Positions 1 through 12,730 of a stretch of 64,000 nt of DNA are shown here, in pieces. The stretch lies in contig JBITNC010000002.1 of NCBI GenBank assembly GCA_050084985.1, positions 30,814,001-30,878,000 of the forward strand, read 5' to 3'. The stretch is from Nageia nagi (taxonomy: Eukaryota; Pinophyta). Numbering within the stretch: the stretch's first letter is position 1; the number at the start of each line of letters is the position of its first letter. Position numbers and translations under genes: made by a program. Under the pieces are notes generated by a model. That model did no database searches. It was not told where the DNA came from and was given only the letters and a program-made list of their open reading frames with translations.

Positions 1-1960
1 TGAGAGTGCTCTTTAAGAAATGAATACCAAGAGCTTGTCTTCCACTGTCTCTTCTCCAGCTTGTAGGAAGGCTTAGAATTTTGAAATTAAATGAAGGAAA
101 TATTTTAGTTTCTCTTAACCTTTCAACCTTAGTGTGTGTAACTATCCTAGAGGATGCGAAATCTAGTTTAGGTTCTTGGACTCATAGACTTGTTGCAACT
201 TCTTCCATGCATCTTTGACTTTTATGCATTCATGAATATGAGGTTAGATATTATATGAGATTCCAAGTAATATGATCATAAGCATCTTTTTTTTGCATTG
301 ATCAATCTTAGTATGGCCTTATCCAACTATGGTTGGACATGTTTAAGTACCGATAACAATATCCCAAAGTTCTTCAAATCAAACAATTGCTTGAATCTTC
401 ATTTTTTAAGATGCATATTTTTCCCCTTTCAATACTTGGGAGTCAAGGAGAAAAATTTTGGGGTTAATATAAGCCATGTGGCTTTGTAAAAAAGAAATTC
501 ACTCTTTTCAAAGTTTTGTAAAAGAATTTATCTCCTTCAATTTGCCTTCAAAGTTCATTTAAATCTCCAAGGTATTAATAAGGTGGGCTATAAATTATTT
601 ACAATACCTTTAATTTTAACTATGTAATTAAAAAGAATTAAAGCACATATCAAAATTAATGACTTAATGGAGATTTAAACATGTTACCTCTTTTGTTTAA
701 ATTTAATGGCTTGCCAATCCACCAAGAGGCTTCACCTTTAGGGATAAATAATTTGGTTTTCTTTTGTGTGTCTTTAAATTGTCCTTCTGTGTAGAAAAAT
801 AAAATGTTTTATTTATTTTTGGGTAGATTATTTAAATAACCTCTTGCAATAGTTTATGATACTTCAAAAATACTTTTTGTGGGAAAAAATTAATTGTCTC
901 CTCCAATGTTTGGGTAATAAAATTATTGCTTTTCTTCCCAAAATTTCTCTCCTCCAATTAATTATTATGTTTGACAATATTTGAAATGGTTATAACAATA
1001 GTTATTAATCTCCTCCAATATTAATAGGTGTTGGAAAAATATTAATGTCTCCTTGGAAAAAATATTAACTCTCCACCAAATAAATGTTACTTCAAAACAT
1101 AGTTGTTGGACAAAGTTTATTAAAAGGCAAAATATTTATTTTTAAACTTTAGAAGGAAATTGTGTATAAAATTGTTTGCTTGTTCAAATTTTATTGCATT
1201 TCTTACAAGGCGTGATCCATCTAGGCATGAGGTTGGGAGGAGAAGGGGGCAACACATGAGATTTGCAAGAGATCATGAGCATGTAAAGGACTACATTTTT
1301 CATAGGAGATGTACATAATGGTTGCACTGGGCAAAAAAAAGGTAGTCTAAAATTTTTGTAGAAATAAATTAATTGCTATAGAATGCTTCATTCCATTTCA
1401 TACTAAAGATTTAGACTCAGTTATGCATACATCTAGGATTTTAGAATTTTGTGGCATGAAGAAGGTAGTCATAGGCCACAAATGAAAGGGATGTGTTGTT
1501 GGGAGGATGGATAGAAATAATCATTTTGGGCTAGTATCAAAGATGTCAGAGAGACATCAATGAGAGGTGGTGGTGTTGGTTGTGTTGGGTAGAAGATAAA
1601 CACACTAAACTCAACTCTCTTCAATGTTATTTTATCCTTTTCATAGATCTTACACAATATTACAATAGATTGCTCTCACAAAATCTCAAACTCAAATTTC
1701 ACATATCTCTTCTTTCAATTTTGTCAAGATAGTAGAGGTTGATTGTAATACAAATTTTCAATGGTTGGGAGGGAAAGAGAGATCATGTAGATCAAATCCT
1801 TTCTTTTTAATCCAACTCTTCTAGTAATGACTATTGAGTAGTATTTTACACTTAATTCTAACAAGGAAAACCTCTTACAATTTCTTAAGTATCTTCTAAA
1901 GGTAAGTAAAGTTTTACACATGCTTATAACAACAAGGAAAACTTCTCACCAAGGTAGGAT
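1..1960. other. Spacer, no gene recognised
   Basis: AT-rich sequence with only short ORFs and no recognisable domain. Around 900-1080 the words CTCCTCCAAT and ATTAAT recur irregularly. The part next to the LTR at 1975 may be the interior of that element, but I could not identify gag there. Confidence 0.5.
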
Positions 1961-1961
1961 A

Positions 1962-2189
1962 TCTGATACCATATTGGAGAATAGGTTGAGAATATTTTTG
2001 AATTAATGAGAAGAAGAATTTAAATACATTATATAGAATGGGAGTTGCATTTCTCATATGTAACCGAATCACCCATAAACCCTAATATCTAATTTAACAT
2101 TAGTATTATTTATTAATGTATTATTTAATATCTAATTTATATAAATACCTAATGTATTTATTTATTATACTAATGTATTATTTCTAACA
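1962..2189 (-). repeat. 215-bp LTR with initiator-Met primer-binding site
   Basis: Plus-strand 1962-1971 is the reverse complement of TGGTATCAGA, the usual plant Copia primer-binding site for initiator tRNA-Met. Three bases later an LTR-like block starts with TGGAGAA (1975) and ends with TAACA (2189). On the minus strand it therefore reads TGTTA...CTCCA, with the priming site just inside, as expected for a 5' LTR. I did not find the partner LTR or a target-site duplication, so this is either a truncated Copia element or a small non-autonomous one. Confidence 0.55.
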
Positions 2190-2589
2190 CATAGTATATT
2201 CCATTTGATCAATGCTTATCCCTAAGTATTAGTATTGATTAACTAAATAATAATCAACAATATATAGATCACTACATGCAAAACACTAGTTTAAGGTTTT
2301 AAGAGGCTCAACCTCAATGGTTGTAGTGGTGCTAACCATTAATATTTGCTCCCTAGGGTTGGAAGTAGAGGCTTGACCATGTGAAGTTTAAGGATATGGA
2401 TATTTTATTTGATATTGAAACTTGATCTTATTGGGATAATTTTAATTTTGTCTTTCTACTAAGGTTAATATACTAGTTAAGTTCTTGACAGTAGCATCTA
2501 ATTATTTAATTCTTTTAGCTTCTTGAGGACTTATATTGAAAATTTTAGGAGTAGGTTACATTTAGAGAACAAGAATAAGAGCTACTTGA
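2190..2589. other. AT-rich spacer
   Basis: Nothing recognised. It begins with TATT/TAAT-rich sequence and has no ORF of note. Confidence 0.5.
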
Positions 2590-3245
2590 GTTGAAGACAT
2601 TATATAAGGTGTAGCATTCAGAGGATAAGGATAAGTTCTAGAAGGTAATGTAGAATGGCATCATGGTTCTAGGGGGTAACTTTCCACTAGCTATCAATTT
2701 TTTTTAAGCCCTATTAGCTTCATTATACACTTGTGGTAAAGTAATCTTAAATAATAGTTTGGATGGCAATATCTAAATTAAATTTCTTATGATAATACAT
2801 TAGAGCTTAATGAGGGTCAATCCTTACTTGTTGACAAGTCCTTATTCATTTTTATTGAACCACATATTAAAATCTACCATAGTCTCGTGAGGATATCTTT
2901 TGATAGTCATGAATTGATTATACAATTAAAAATAATCTCTTTCATATGTGAATTATATGATAAATGTTTTCCTAATATGGTTCTATGAGTAGAGAGAATC
3001 AACTTGTAAGGTTTTGAACCATTCAAAAATATTTCCTTTGAAGGAAAGAGAAATAAACCTCATCATGATAAAATCATTTAAAATGTTATATATCAAATCT
3101 AAAAATCCCACATCTTGATAGTATTTGTAGGTTATATTAGCAGAACCATCATATGTGGGTAAAGCTTTTAAAGCTTTAAATATTACCTCTAATGCATTAG
3201 TAGGTATAACAAATAAATTAACATTATTCTATTCTAGATAGATAT
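2590..3245 (-). pseudogene. Ty3/gypsy gag relic
   Basis: Conceptual minus-strand translation gives a decayed retrotransposon capsid (Retrotrans_gag) domain. In order from 3245 downward: a stretch containing KALPTYDGSANI, then IMMRFISLSFKGNIFEWFKTL (read from about 3080), then IKRYPHETMVDFNMWFNK (about 2880), then a weaker match that includes SGKLPPR. The order and spacing follow plant gypsy Gag, in which a sticky KG..W.WF..L segment precedes a KR...ES..DF...F segment. Stops and frameshifts are scattered through it. It ends next to the LTR of the Copia fragment at 3276, so that element may have inserted into or beside it. No protease or reverse transcriptase of this element is visible. Confidence 0.6.
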
Positions 3246-3275
3246 TATGAGCAACCATATTATGAGTATATGTTG

Positions 3276-3822
3276 TGAAGGAAATAAGCCTTAAATGACT
3301 AAATTCCTATTCTACCAAGATCTCATGAAAGCTCTCTAAAATATCATCACAATAGTCAATATCACAAATTTGATACCAATATAAGTGGTTCCTCCAACCA
3401 TGAGAGTACATACACTAATCTAAGATCTTATTCTCAAAGAGAACTCTCTTACAACAACTATTTCTCACTTCTCTTACAACCTAGACAAAAGCATAACTTT
3501 GGTACAAACTTGAGTGAGTAATCTCAAGGAGAAAGCCCTCGATTTATAGGCCAAAATCCTCCCTTAGATCATCCTTTTAACCTTTGTACAATGTCATGAC
3601 ATGCATCACCCCTTTACCTAAGGGGCATGCTCATGAGATGGAGTGTAGCATAAGTTACATTATCTTATTCAAAAATACTTAAAAGGTATCTAGGGATAAT
3701 TTTAAGTATTAATAAATTTACATTATCATATTCATTAAATACTTAAGGTATCTATGGATACCCTTAAGTAGTAAGTGAATTACATAAAGATAGCTTACAA
3801 TAATGCATTATACATTCTAGTA
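3276..3822 (-). repeat. 3' LTR of Copia fragment A
   Basis: About 547 bp, alignable along its length with the block at 7403-7963. It begins TGAAGGAAATAA and ends just before a C-run followed by TTAAT. The minus-strand polypurine tract abuts it. The expected terminal CA reads TA here, so one end has mutated. Confidence 0.75.
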
Positions 3823-4011
3823 CCCCCCCTTAATGCAATGTTGGGGTAGAATGAAGAGGAGAGAAGAAATAAAGAGTAAGAGAGAGTTCTCCTCCATAGA
3901 GATACAATCGGATATGAGAAAATTTACATCTTTAATAATTAAGCAAGATCTTAGATTAAGGCTCACTACTTTACCATTTGACAAATGGTTTACAATACAA
4001 TCATTAACTGC

Positions 4012-4667
4012 AACTAGTTTCACTATACAAAGTATTCATTTGACAAGATGACATGATGAGCCTCCATGATCCTACCCACTTGAAGTAGGTAACCTACACT
4101 CTTAGGAAAAAACTTGTAAGCTACAAAAAACTCATAAATAAGATCAGTTGAATGCATCATATAAATATTTATATCAACATAAAATAAATGAATCAATTAA
4201 TTCCATCTATAAATTGATCAATGGTGCACTATAAATCATCACAAAGATGATAACAAAATACTCATAGTCACCTATTATATAAAAATATATGTTGATCAAC
4301 ATCAAAAATAGATTATAAGCACATAAAAGTTCTATAAAGCAACTAGTTTTGTTGTTCAAAGTATTCATTTAACAAGATGCCATCATGAGCCTCCATGAGC
4401 CTACCCACTCAAAGTAGGTAACCTACACTATTAAGAAGAAACTTACAAGCTACAAGAAACTCATAAACAAGATCATTCAAATGCATCATATAAAATTTTT
4501 TATCAACATAAGATAAATGAATCAATTAGTTCCATCCATAAATTACATAAATTGATCAATGGTGCACTATAAGTCATCATGAAGATGCTAAGACAATACT
4601 CATAGTCACCTACTATATAAAAATATGTATTGATCAATATAAAAAGTAGAGCATAAATGCATATGAG
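4012..4667. repeat. 328-bp tandem duplication in Copia A 3' region
   Basis: The block starting AACTAGTTT at 4012 is repeated from 4340. Both copies carry the words GAGCCTCCATGA, CTACCCACT, AAGTAGGTAACCTACA and CAATGGTGCACTATAA in the same order. The related elements at 7964-8490 and 46570-46870 have a single copy, so the duplication is specific to this insertion. Confidence 0.85.
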
Positions 4668-4889
4668 TTCTTCACATATAAATAACTAAATAGTGCCAAA
4701 AAGCACATGATAGTTCCTTGAATATGGATAATTGAAACAGTATTAGCAGAAGCCATCATATGCTAAAAAATGTATAACTAGTTCCTCACATAGAGTAAAC
4801 TAACCATGAAGGCATACAAAAAGATCAATACTATATAGCCAAAAAATCCTCCTATAGATGAAGTTGTCATCACAAACATGAATTCAACC

Positions 4890-6250
4890 TTCACTTCCCC
4901 TTGAGGGTAACTTCACCAACCTAATAAATTTCCTAAACTTTCATATTTGAGCTTTAGGAAGGGGCTTGGTAAATAAATTAGTGAACTTTAGGACTAATGA
5001 ACAATACTACAATTATAGAATACCATCCAAAACCTTGTCCTTGGTAAAATATGATTGGATTTCAACATGTTTTGTTATCTAACGAAAAATAGGGTTCTTT
5101 TCCAAAGTAATAACTGATTGATTATATGGAGAAATCTGAGATGGATGAGCTTGCTCATACCATTTTTCTTTTAGAATATACCTCAAACAAATGGCTTCTT
5201 AGGTTGCAACTAACATGGCCTGATATTTTACCTCTATGGTGGAGAGAGCAGCTGTAGGTTACTTCTTATAAGCCTAAGATATAGCACCTAAATCAATGCT
5301 AAACACATAAGCAAAGGTTGATTTCTTATCATCTTTATCTCCCCCATAGTCATAATCTAAGTACTTTAAGAGAAAAATCAAGGTGCTCAACATATAATTT
5401 TTGCATAAACCATATTATAAGATTGATTGCAAAGGTAATATTTAACTTGGAGATATCTAGTAATATCTAGAAATAAATAAGACTACCAATTAGTTTCTTG
5501 TAAGATGTAGCATCTACTATTGGAGAGTTGGAGCTAAGAGATAGAGTGATTACAAGAGAGATTAGGATCACAAGTTTTCACTCCTCCATTCCAAAATTTT
5601 GTAATATGTATGAAATATACTTGGATTGACTAAGATAAGTACAATCATTTTATTGGTACACTTGCATACCAAGGTAGTAGTGTAAGGGACCAATATTAAT
5701 CATTTCAAATATTACCTTAAGTTTGGATATGCACTCTTAATGATTTCACCATTATTTCCTATGATCAAAAGATCATCCACATAGAGAAGAATCAAAAGAT
5801 CATTATTTTTATAAAATATCTAAAATCTTTTTGTATAAAGCTCTAAGTGCTTACGTAGGTCCATACAAAGACTTATTTAGCTTGCATATAAGGAAATATT
5901 TGCCTTCCATAATAAACCCTTATGGTTGATTCATGTATATCTCCACATCTAAGTCACACCATTGAGAAGAGCACTCTTGATGTCAAGTTGAAAAACTTTT
6001 TATCCTTAAGCTACTAAAAGAGTAAGAATTAACCTAATTATATGCATCTTTGCCACTAGAGAAAAGGTTTTCACATAATCAACTCCATATTCATGATCGA
6101 AACCCTTGGCAACTAACCTTGCCTTATATGTCTCATTTTCTCCAATTAAATTGTATTTGACCTTATAAATTCACTTATTTTCAATCACATTACATTCATT
6201 GGGATAGAAAACTAAGTCCTAAGTTTGATTTTTCATCAAAGCCTCATACT
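4890..6250 (-). pseudogene. Copia reverse transcriptase-RNase H relic
   Basis: On the minus strand the segment from about 6250 gives the RT start (VKYNLIGENETYKARLVAKG, then VDYVKTFS). Next comes a match to the QLDIKSALLNG motif near 5980, then LLILLYVDDLLIIG with the catalytic YVDD at 5772-5783. RNase H follows at about 5030-5260, where the AHPSQISPYNQSVIT-like tail matches the Copia SDNQSAI region. Several in-frame stops and frameshifts make it non-functional. The retained polymerase core contrasts with the Copia element at 45885, where this core is deleted. Confidence 0.8.
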
Positions 6251-6499
6251 CTACTTTTATGGCTTCCATCCAAAATTTGTGCTTTGAAGCTTCCTTGAAT
6301 GATAAGGGCTTGTTCTTGCTATCAATTTTGGCCAACAAAGATTTGTTTAAGGTCATAATTCTTGTTATCCTTTATGATGGAGAATTTTTCTCCTAAGGTG
6401 AATTATCTACACTGACATCTAACCAATTAGGTGCAACAAAAGAGTCATCAAGATCATTTAAGTTCTCATAGGAAGTATATTCCTCATGAAGTTCATTGA

Positions 6500-7194
6500 A
6501 ATTTACATCCCTCAATATGAACACTGCTCTAGATGAAGGAGAGTAGAGCTTGTAACCTCTATACTAATTGTCATAGCCCATAAAGATGCACTTTTTAGAT
6601 ATCTTATCCAACTTCTTTCTTTTCTCATAAATAATGTAGGCATAGACATCACAAAAAAACTAAGGTGAGAGATGTTAGGTTTTCTTTCCATCCATTCCTC
6701 ATATAAGGTTCTACTTTAATTACTTTCATAGGGCACCTATTCATGGTATAGATTATAGTGGTCACAGCTTCATGCCATAAAAAACTAGGGAGATTTCTCA
6801 ACATGCATGTAGCCATTTCTTGAATGGTTTTATTCTTTCTTTCATATACACTATTTTGATGAGGGGTGTAAGAGATCATGAACCGCCTCTTAATCCTGTA
6901 CTTGGTACAATAGTCATTGAACTCATTGCTATTATATTCACCCCTATTATTAGATCTCAACATCTTGATTTTAAAGTCAAACTAATTTTCAACTAAGGTG
7001 TTTAAGTATTTGAACTTATCAAAGATTTAATCCTTATGCTCGAGTAGATAACTAAATATCATCCCATTGAAATCATCAATGGAGGTTAAGATATAAGATT
7101 CTCCCCCAAGAGACTTAGTCTAAAATGAACCCATAAAATCAAAATGCACAAGCTAAAGAGGATCCTCATTTGAATTCAACTCATACTCTTGGTG
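6500..7194 (-). pseudogene. Copia integrase core relic
   Basis: An open stretch of 104 codons (6649-6963) begins MLRSNNRGEYNSNEFNDYC and continues through YTPHQNSVYERKNKTIQEMA to WHEAVTTIIYTMNRCP, the standard Copia integrase sequence around the second and third catalytic acids. Upstream, 6964-7190 encodes the first-Asp region (LVHFDFMGSF) and a SYILTSIDDFNGMIFSYLLEH match, with stops. In the catalytic LRSDN motif the Asp is Asn. The E of the ERKN segment is present. The zinc-binding N-terminus is not in this orientation; it appears inverted at 7195-7402. Confidence 0.85.
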
Positions 7195-7402
7195 AATGAA
7201 GAATAGAATTATCATTTTGGTGAAAGGATCAATGAAATATGATCTCTACATTATGAATCAAATGCCAACAAAGATATGTCTTGTTATGAATGTTTACTCT
7301 AGGGGAAATCTTTGGCATCATCAATTAGGACACCTTAACCACAAAAGCATTCAAGTCATGAAAAATTAAGAACTTGTGGTAGGTTTGCCTTTGACAACCA
7401 AT
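7195..7402 (+). pseudogene. Inverted GAG-pre-integrase segment
   Basis: Plus-strand translation gives LVKGSMKYDLYIMNQMPT followed by NLWHHQLGHLNHKSIQVMKN, the Copia GAG-pre-integrase domain with its H...H zinc ligands. It closely matches the minus-strand segment of the element at 49200-49341. The neighbouring integrase core (below 7194) is on the minus strand, so this 0.2-kb piece is inverted relative to its normal position. It ends exactly where the next LTR begins. Confidence 0.8.
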
Positions 7403-8490
7403 TGAAGAAAATAAACCATAAATGATTAAATTCTTATTCTACCAAGATCTCACGAAAGCTCTCTAAAATTCATCATAATAGCATAAATACAATAGAAGAT
7501 ATTAAAAATGTGGCACCAATATAAATTGGTTCCTCTAACCATAGGAGTACATCCAGTAATCTAAGATATTATTCTCAAAGAGAACTCCCTTACAACAACT
7601 CTTTTGTACTTCTCCTAAAACCTAGATAAGAGTATAACTTTTCTACAAACTTGAGTGAGTAATCTCAAGGAGAGGGCCCTCTATTTATAGTTCAAAATTC
7701 TTCCTTGGATCATCTTTTTAACCATTGTATAATGTCATGATATGCATCACCCTTTTACCCAAGGGACATGCTTATGAGATTGAGTGTATAAAAAGTTACA
7801 TTATCTTATTCACAAATACTTAAAAAGGTATCTAGCAATACTTTTAAGTATTAGTAATTTACATTATCATACTCACTAAATACTTAAGGTATCTAGGTAT
7901 ACCCTTAAGTATTAACTAAATTACATGAAGAGACCTTACAATAGTGTATTATATATTCCAACACTTCCCCTTAATGCAATATTGGGGTTGAGAAAAGAGG
8001 AGAGAAGAAATAAAGAGCTCTCCTTCATAGAGATATAATCAAATATGAGAACATTTACATCTTTTAGAAATAAGCAATATCTTAGATTGAGGATCACTAC
8101 TTTACCATTTGAAAAGTATTTTTTAATACAATCATTAACTATAATTGGTTTCACTGTATAAAGTAGTCATTTAACAAGATGACATGATGAGCCTCCATGA
8201 GCCTACCCACTTGAAGTAGGTAACCTATAATCTCAAGAAGAAACTTGCAAGCTATAAGCAACTCATAAATAAGATCAATTAGATGCATCATATAAATATT
8301 CATATCAACATAAAATAAATGAATCAATTAATTCCATCCATAAACTAATCAATGGTGCACTATAAGTCATCATAAAGTTGCCAAGCCAATACTCATAGTC
8401 ACCTACTGTATAAAAACATGTGTTGATCAACATAAAAAAAAAAGAGAGCATAAGCACATATGAGTTCCTCACATATGGATAGCTAAACAT
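7403..8490 (-). mobile_element. Copia fragment: LTR plus 3' noncoding tail
   Basis: An LTR at 7403-7963 (TGAAGAAAATAA...CCAACA) is followed by a minus-strand polypurine tract (CTTCCCCTTAAT) and about 0.5 kb that aligns with 3823-4330 and with 46391-46900. Because the tract lies to its right, it is the 3' LTR of a minus-strand element whose coding part would lie further right. Homology stops near 8490, so the rest was lost. The left edge abuts the inverted integrase segment. Confidence 0.8.
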
Positions 8491-10319
8491 TTATCTTGAT
8501 TTAAGGTTTATTGATTTGCTCTCAATAACTCTTCAAGTAAAGCATGATATTATGTACTTTTTCTACCATCTACCTACATTCTTGTGCCTTTCTATAGATA
8601 TTTTGATATTTCTTCCAATTTTGCCAATTTTTGATAATTCTTTGTAACTCTATCTGTAATCCATGAGCGTTTTATTTGGTTTTGGTAGTCATTTCTAAAT
8701 TTTGCTTATTGAGATTGGAATCTTGTTATCACTTAAGGAAATATCTATCATCCATTTTTGTGATCATATGCTTGGCTCAACTTATCAATATTCTACTATG
8801 CATCAATTGTTGGTGATAAACTTTACTCGTAATGAACCTTAGCATTCGCACGAGCATCATTGTTTCTGAACCTATCGCTTGCACTAGTATGTGTTCTCAT
8901 GCTTCCCTTCATTATACTATGCTCAATGGAGTTTTCATATTAAGTTCATCTCTCTTTGATAAGTTCATCCTACATATATCCAATTTTGACATAGGTAAGG
9001 ATACATAGGTATTTACCTTACACTTGATTCCATCTCTTTAGTGTATGCATTCATTTGGTATCTTAACATCGATATAGTTCACTATTTTGTTACAACTATA
9101 CTCTCTATTTCCTATTATTCATGTATGTTTATTTGATTTAAATAGGTTAGATACCACATACTTAAATATTTATGTGTATTTAGTTCATTTAGACCAAAAC
9201 CTTAGGTGTACCAAAACACATATCAACACATACTCCTTATTGATAATTGGAAGTACATGGTATTTAGTACTTGGTTTGAACTTATATTCACTAACTTATG
9301 ATTGGCTTGTACCATGTGGAATGATACTAAGTTGACATTGATACATAGGAACAAATTCCAAAATATCATGCTTCTAAATAATGTACTATGGCTAAGTCGC
9401 TCTTGATGTATAAGGTGATCAACAATTTTGTCTCTACCTCATGCTTTTATTTGGTGTCTATTGACATAATTCTAAAAAATACCAACCTTAGGATGGACAT
9501 GAGAAATGGGCTCTATTTACATTCCACATTGATATTCACTGATTATTATTACCATCAAGGAAAAATACCAAGCATAGGATAAAGAGCCAAATCTATATAC
9601 TTAATGAATCAAGGAATGCTGATGAACCATACTATATAAGTTACTTTTATTAGGCTTGATAAAAGTCCTTTAGTGCATATCTACCCTCCAAGGTATGAAG
9701 AATAAAAGAATGGGAAGTAAGAACATGGGAATAAATAGAAAGAAGGGTAATTTTAAGGAATGGGAATATATAGAAATAAAATAAATTAAGAAATGGGAAT
9801 AATCATATGGGTGGAAAATGAGATCAATTATCTATCAATGTTGGTGTCTTGAATACACACAAAACCATTTTTCACTTTGAAACTTATAAATATTTATGGT
9901 TTTCTTAAATAAAAAGTCTCTCAAATTAAGATTAGCATTCTATTGTGAAATTTAACTTAAAATTTTCTTATACATAGAAATTAAAATTTGAAGACCATTC
10001 ATAAGTTTTGAAATGTATTCCAACAATACACTCATTATTCTATGCAATCCTATTTTTATTATAATATTTAATAAAAAATTATATTATTCTCAATGAATTT
10101 CATAAATTTAAAGGAGTTCACAATTAAGAAAGGATGAACACATTTGCTTCAGCCAACATTTGATTATAGATTTATAGCTTTGTGGCATTTAGAGTACTTT
10201 TATTTTTTTCCTTTATTTCATATTTGGTTGATTTATGTCCTCCTCTTTGCATTTCCTTTACTTATTTCTTCTCTGTATTGGCTAATCCATAGTCATTGCT
10301 ACACCTTGCACTGTAATTA
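8491..10319. other. Spacer, no gene recognised
   Basis: AT-rich, with several short ORFs on the plus strand at 9087-9335 and 9388-9582 that match no family I know. The minus strand at 8520-8760 has a Lys/Gln-rich coiled-coil-like reading but is interrupted. I see no terminal repeats. Confidence 0.4.
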
Positions 10320-11470
10320 TTGATTTGTCTTCCTCTAGCAAATAGTCTTCTTCTGATATGTCCTCCTTGGGTGGCTCAACATTTTAAACTATGCTAAATT
10401 CATTAATTTTGTTGTCTGATGCATTTATCTCTTTATAAATCTTTTGCTAAAATTCCTAGACTTCACTCCTCTCCACTATTCTTCCTTCCTCTTGATTTCA
10501 TTTTTCATTGTTGCCTTTGTTATCCTGTTCCTTATCATCCTTTGTTACTACATATGAGGTGCTTCTTGTATTCTTGTTAATCCTCCTCTTTTTTTTTCAA
10601 TTTAGACATATGTTATTATAGAGAGATGTCTTCATCACTTTCATTACTTTTTTCATTTATCGATGGTTAATTTTGAACTTGATTTGCTATATGTGTGTCA
10701 TAGACTAGCTTAATGATAATTTGATGTAAATGTAATTCCTCCTTCCTATTCTTAACCTTCATATTCGAGATTTGCATTGAATGGATATAAAGAATGGCAA
10801 ATTGACTTTATGATTTACATACTTGAAGTGATTAAGTAGTCCAAAGTTAAAGGGAAATAAATATGTGTGTCACCCATATAAGGAAATACACTTCATAATT
10901 TATTTCATTACCTCATTCCACAGGTGTAGGATGGATTCCCTATAGTATTGTGTTATATTATTTCTTAGCTTGATAGCTTACCCTTGAAAGTGCATCACTT
11001 CCTCTACATTGCATGCCTTGGAATTCCTCTTCAATAATTTTCCTTGGTTCTCCAAGAATGTTTCCTGTGTTATGGTTTTTGCATTACATGTAATTATTTT
11101 TCCATGAATTTTGGATACTCTTTCTTCCCAAGTATTAGTTACATATCTTGAGAATCTTGGGTCAAACCTTGCACATGTCTTCATAAATTACTGAAGACCT
11201 ACATGATAGATAATTCATCGTACTTATTGGTTTTCCTTGCATTAATAATATTGGTTGGATCTATAAATACCAACTCTCCTCCCATTTTTTTCTCAGTTGA
11301 AAAAGTAGTTACAAAGTGCTTTGTTTTCTCCTTAACAATGTTTTTTAAGCCACCTTGAATCACCATCCAATTGGAGGTGATGACTAAGTAGTTGTAATGT
11401 AATAAATACAGATACCCTCTCTCATCCATGATTTTGGCCTCTAACATGTGGTAATTGATTGGTGGGACAT
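10320..11470 (-). pseudogene. Relic of an ORF downstream of LINE RT (copy a)
   Basis: Two short open stretches on the minus strand (11199-11447 and 10978-11184) and a third, interrupted stretch near 10640-10760. The third reads KEELHLHQIIIKLVYD, then an acidic NESDEDISL and a basic KKKRRINKN. This order of motifs recurs at 24128-24346 beside the other LINE (SLHQTVSKLVYD, DEEEDVPL, KKKRRPNQNK). Further left the reading is rich in Glu (PPKEDISEEDYLLEEDK). I do not recognise the family. The repeated association with LINE sequence suggests it belongs to the element. Confidence 0.5.
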
Positions 11471-12730
11471 TCCATAATATGTTATGTATAGATTCCTTTC
11501 TCTATTGATGTTAACCATCCTTTGATATTATTTTGGATGATGAACTATTCATTTGGCTTTTCCTTTTTATTTTCTATCTCAAGTGTTTTGAAGTTTTCCT
11601 TGTGTTATACCTGGATGGTCTTAAAGATAATTTTTGCTGCATTTTATTTGTTGTCAAATATTCTTACATTCCTTTACTTCTAGATTTTCCAAAATAGATG
11701 AGCCAAAGCAATATTCCATAGTGCCTTCCTTTATTATTATTTACCATGGGTTTGCATTGAACAATATAATCTTGGATGGAATTTGGTTTAACCCAATAAA
11801 AATGCAAAATATGTGAAAATGTAGCTCCTTAAAAAGATCCTTCCATATATTATGTACATATTTACAATTTAAGAAAATATGATATGTTGTCTCCTCTACT
11901 TGAGTACATAAAGAACATCTATTTGGTATTTGAAAACCTCTCCCTTTTAGGTTATCTATTGTTTGGAGCTTATTATATGGTGATTATATGAAAGGACCCA
12001 TAAGAAAAAACAAATCTTTATAATAATACCTAACATCCATACCTTCTTCTAGAGTTTTTTTGAGCTTATGGTAAGGCTTGCATTTAAAATATTGATTGCT
12101 TCAACAATTTTATATGTTCCTTCTTTGTTTAAACTACATCTAAGCTGATTTGGATTGCTTCTTAGTATCACTCTTGATGTATTTAATTTACTCTCAATAT
12201 CCTCAATTTCAGTCTTCATTACTTGGTCCTTTGGCTTTTTAAGGCTTCATTTTATTGTGTTTTTATTTTAGTACTGCTCAATTTTATCTCCTTGGTTCCT
12301 TTTTAACCATTATGCTCCTTTGTTGAAGTTTTTATATTTTTGAAGAGGTTTATCCTTAATCCAACCATCCTCCCACATATATTTTTCTTCTCCTATGCCA
12401 AGCTCCCATTTTATATGCTTAGTAATGATATATCTTATACTCATTAGTCCATTCCATAAGGGATAACCATAATGATGGTTTCAATTCAAAGAATTATGTT
12501 CCTCTCTTGCATATAGTTTACTCAACAAATATTGATCCACTCTTTGTCCTTCTCTATAGCTAACCTCCATATCCATTTACATATTGATACTTTACTAATA
12601 TGTATAGTCTTTCTTAGTCATAATCCCTCTTTTTATCTTTCTATGCATATTTTGTTCCTTGCAAATAATGCCATTTTTTTTCTTGCTAACCCATTCCATA
12701 AGAATCTACTGCACATATGATCTATCTTTT
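10320..12730 (-). mobile_element. LINE relic a (RT C-terminus, zf-RVT, downstream ORF)
   Basis: A non-LTR retrotransposon fragment on the minus strand. From 12720 downward the decayed translation contains NGLMSIRYIITKHIKWELG and YMWEDGW, typical of the region after the LINE reverse transcriptase. This leads into the zinc-binding reverse-transcriptase-associated domain (zf-RVT) at about 11815-12010: IDNLKGRGFQIPNRCSLC, VEETTYHIFLNC, IWKDL. Further downstream (10320-11470) lies a decayed coding stretch shared with LINE b. Endonuclease and the RT catalytic core are missing, so the copy is 5'-truncated, as is usual for LINEs. No poly-A tail or target-site duplication could be fixed. Confidence 0.75.

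Larger units (their letters stand above)
3276..7194 (-). mobile_element. Copia retrotransposon fragment A (3' LTR to integrase)
   Basis: A Ty1/Copia element on the minus strand. Left to right on the plus strand it has the 3' LTR (3276-3822), a C-rich block that is the polypurine tract on the minus strand (from 3823), about 1 kb of 3' noncoding sequence holding a tandem duplication, then RNase H, reverse transcriptase with YVDD, and integrase. It stops at about 7194 within integrase, where an inverted segment begins. Gag, protease and the 5' LTR are missing. It belongs to the same broad family as the elements at 7403 and 45885: the sequence after the LTR (CCCCCTTAATGCAATATTGGGGT-like) and the RNase H end are shared. 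Confidence 0.85.
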
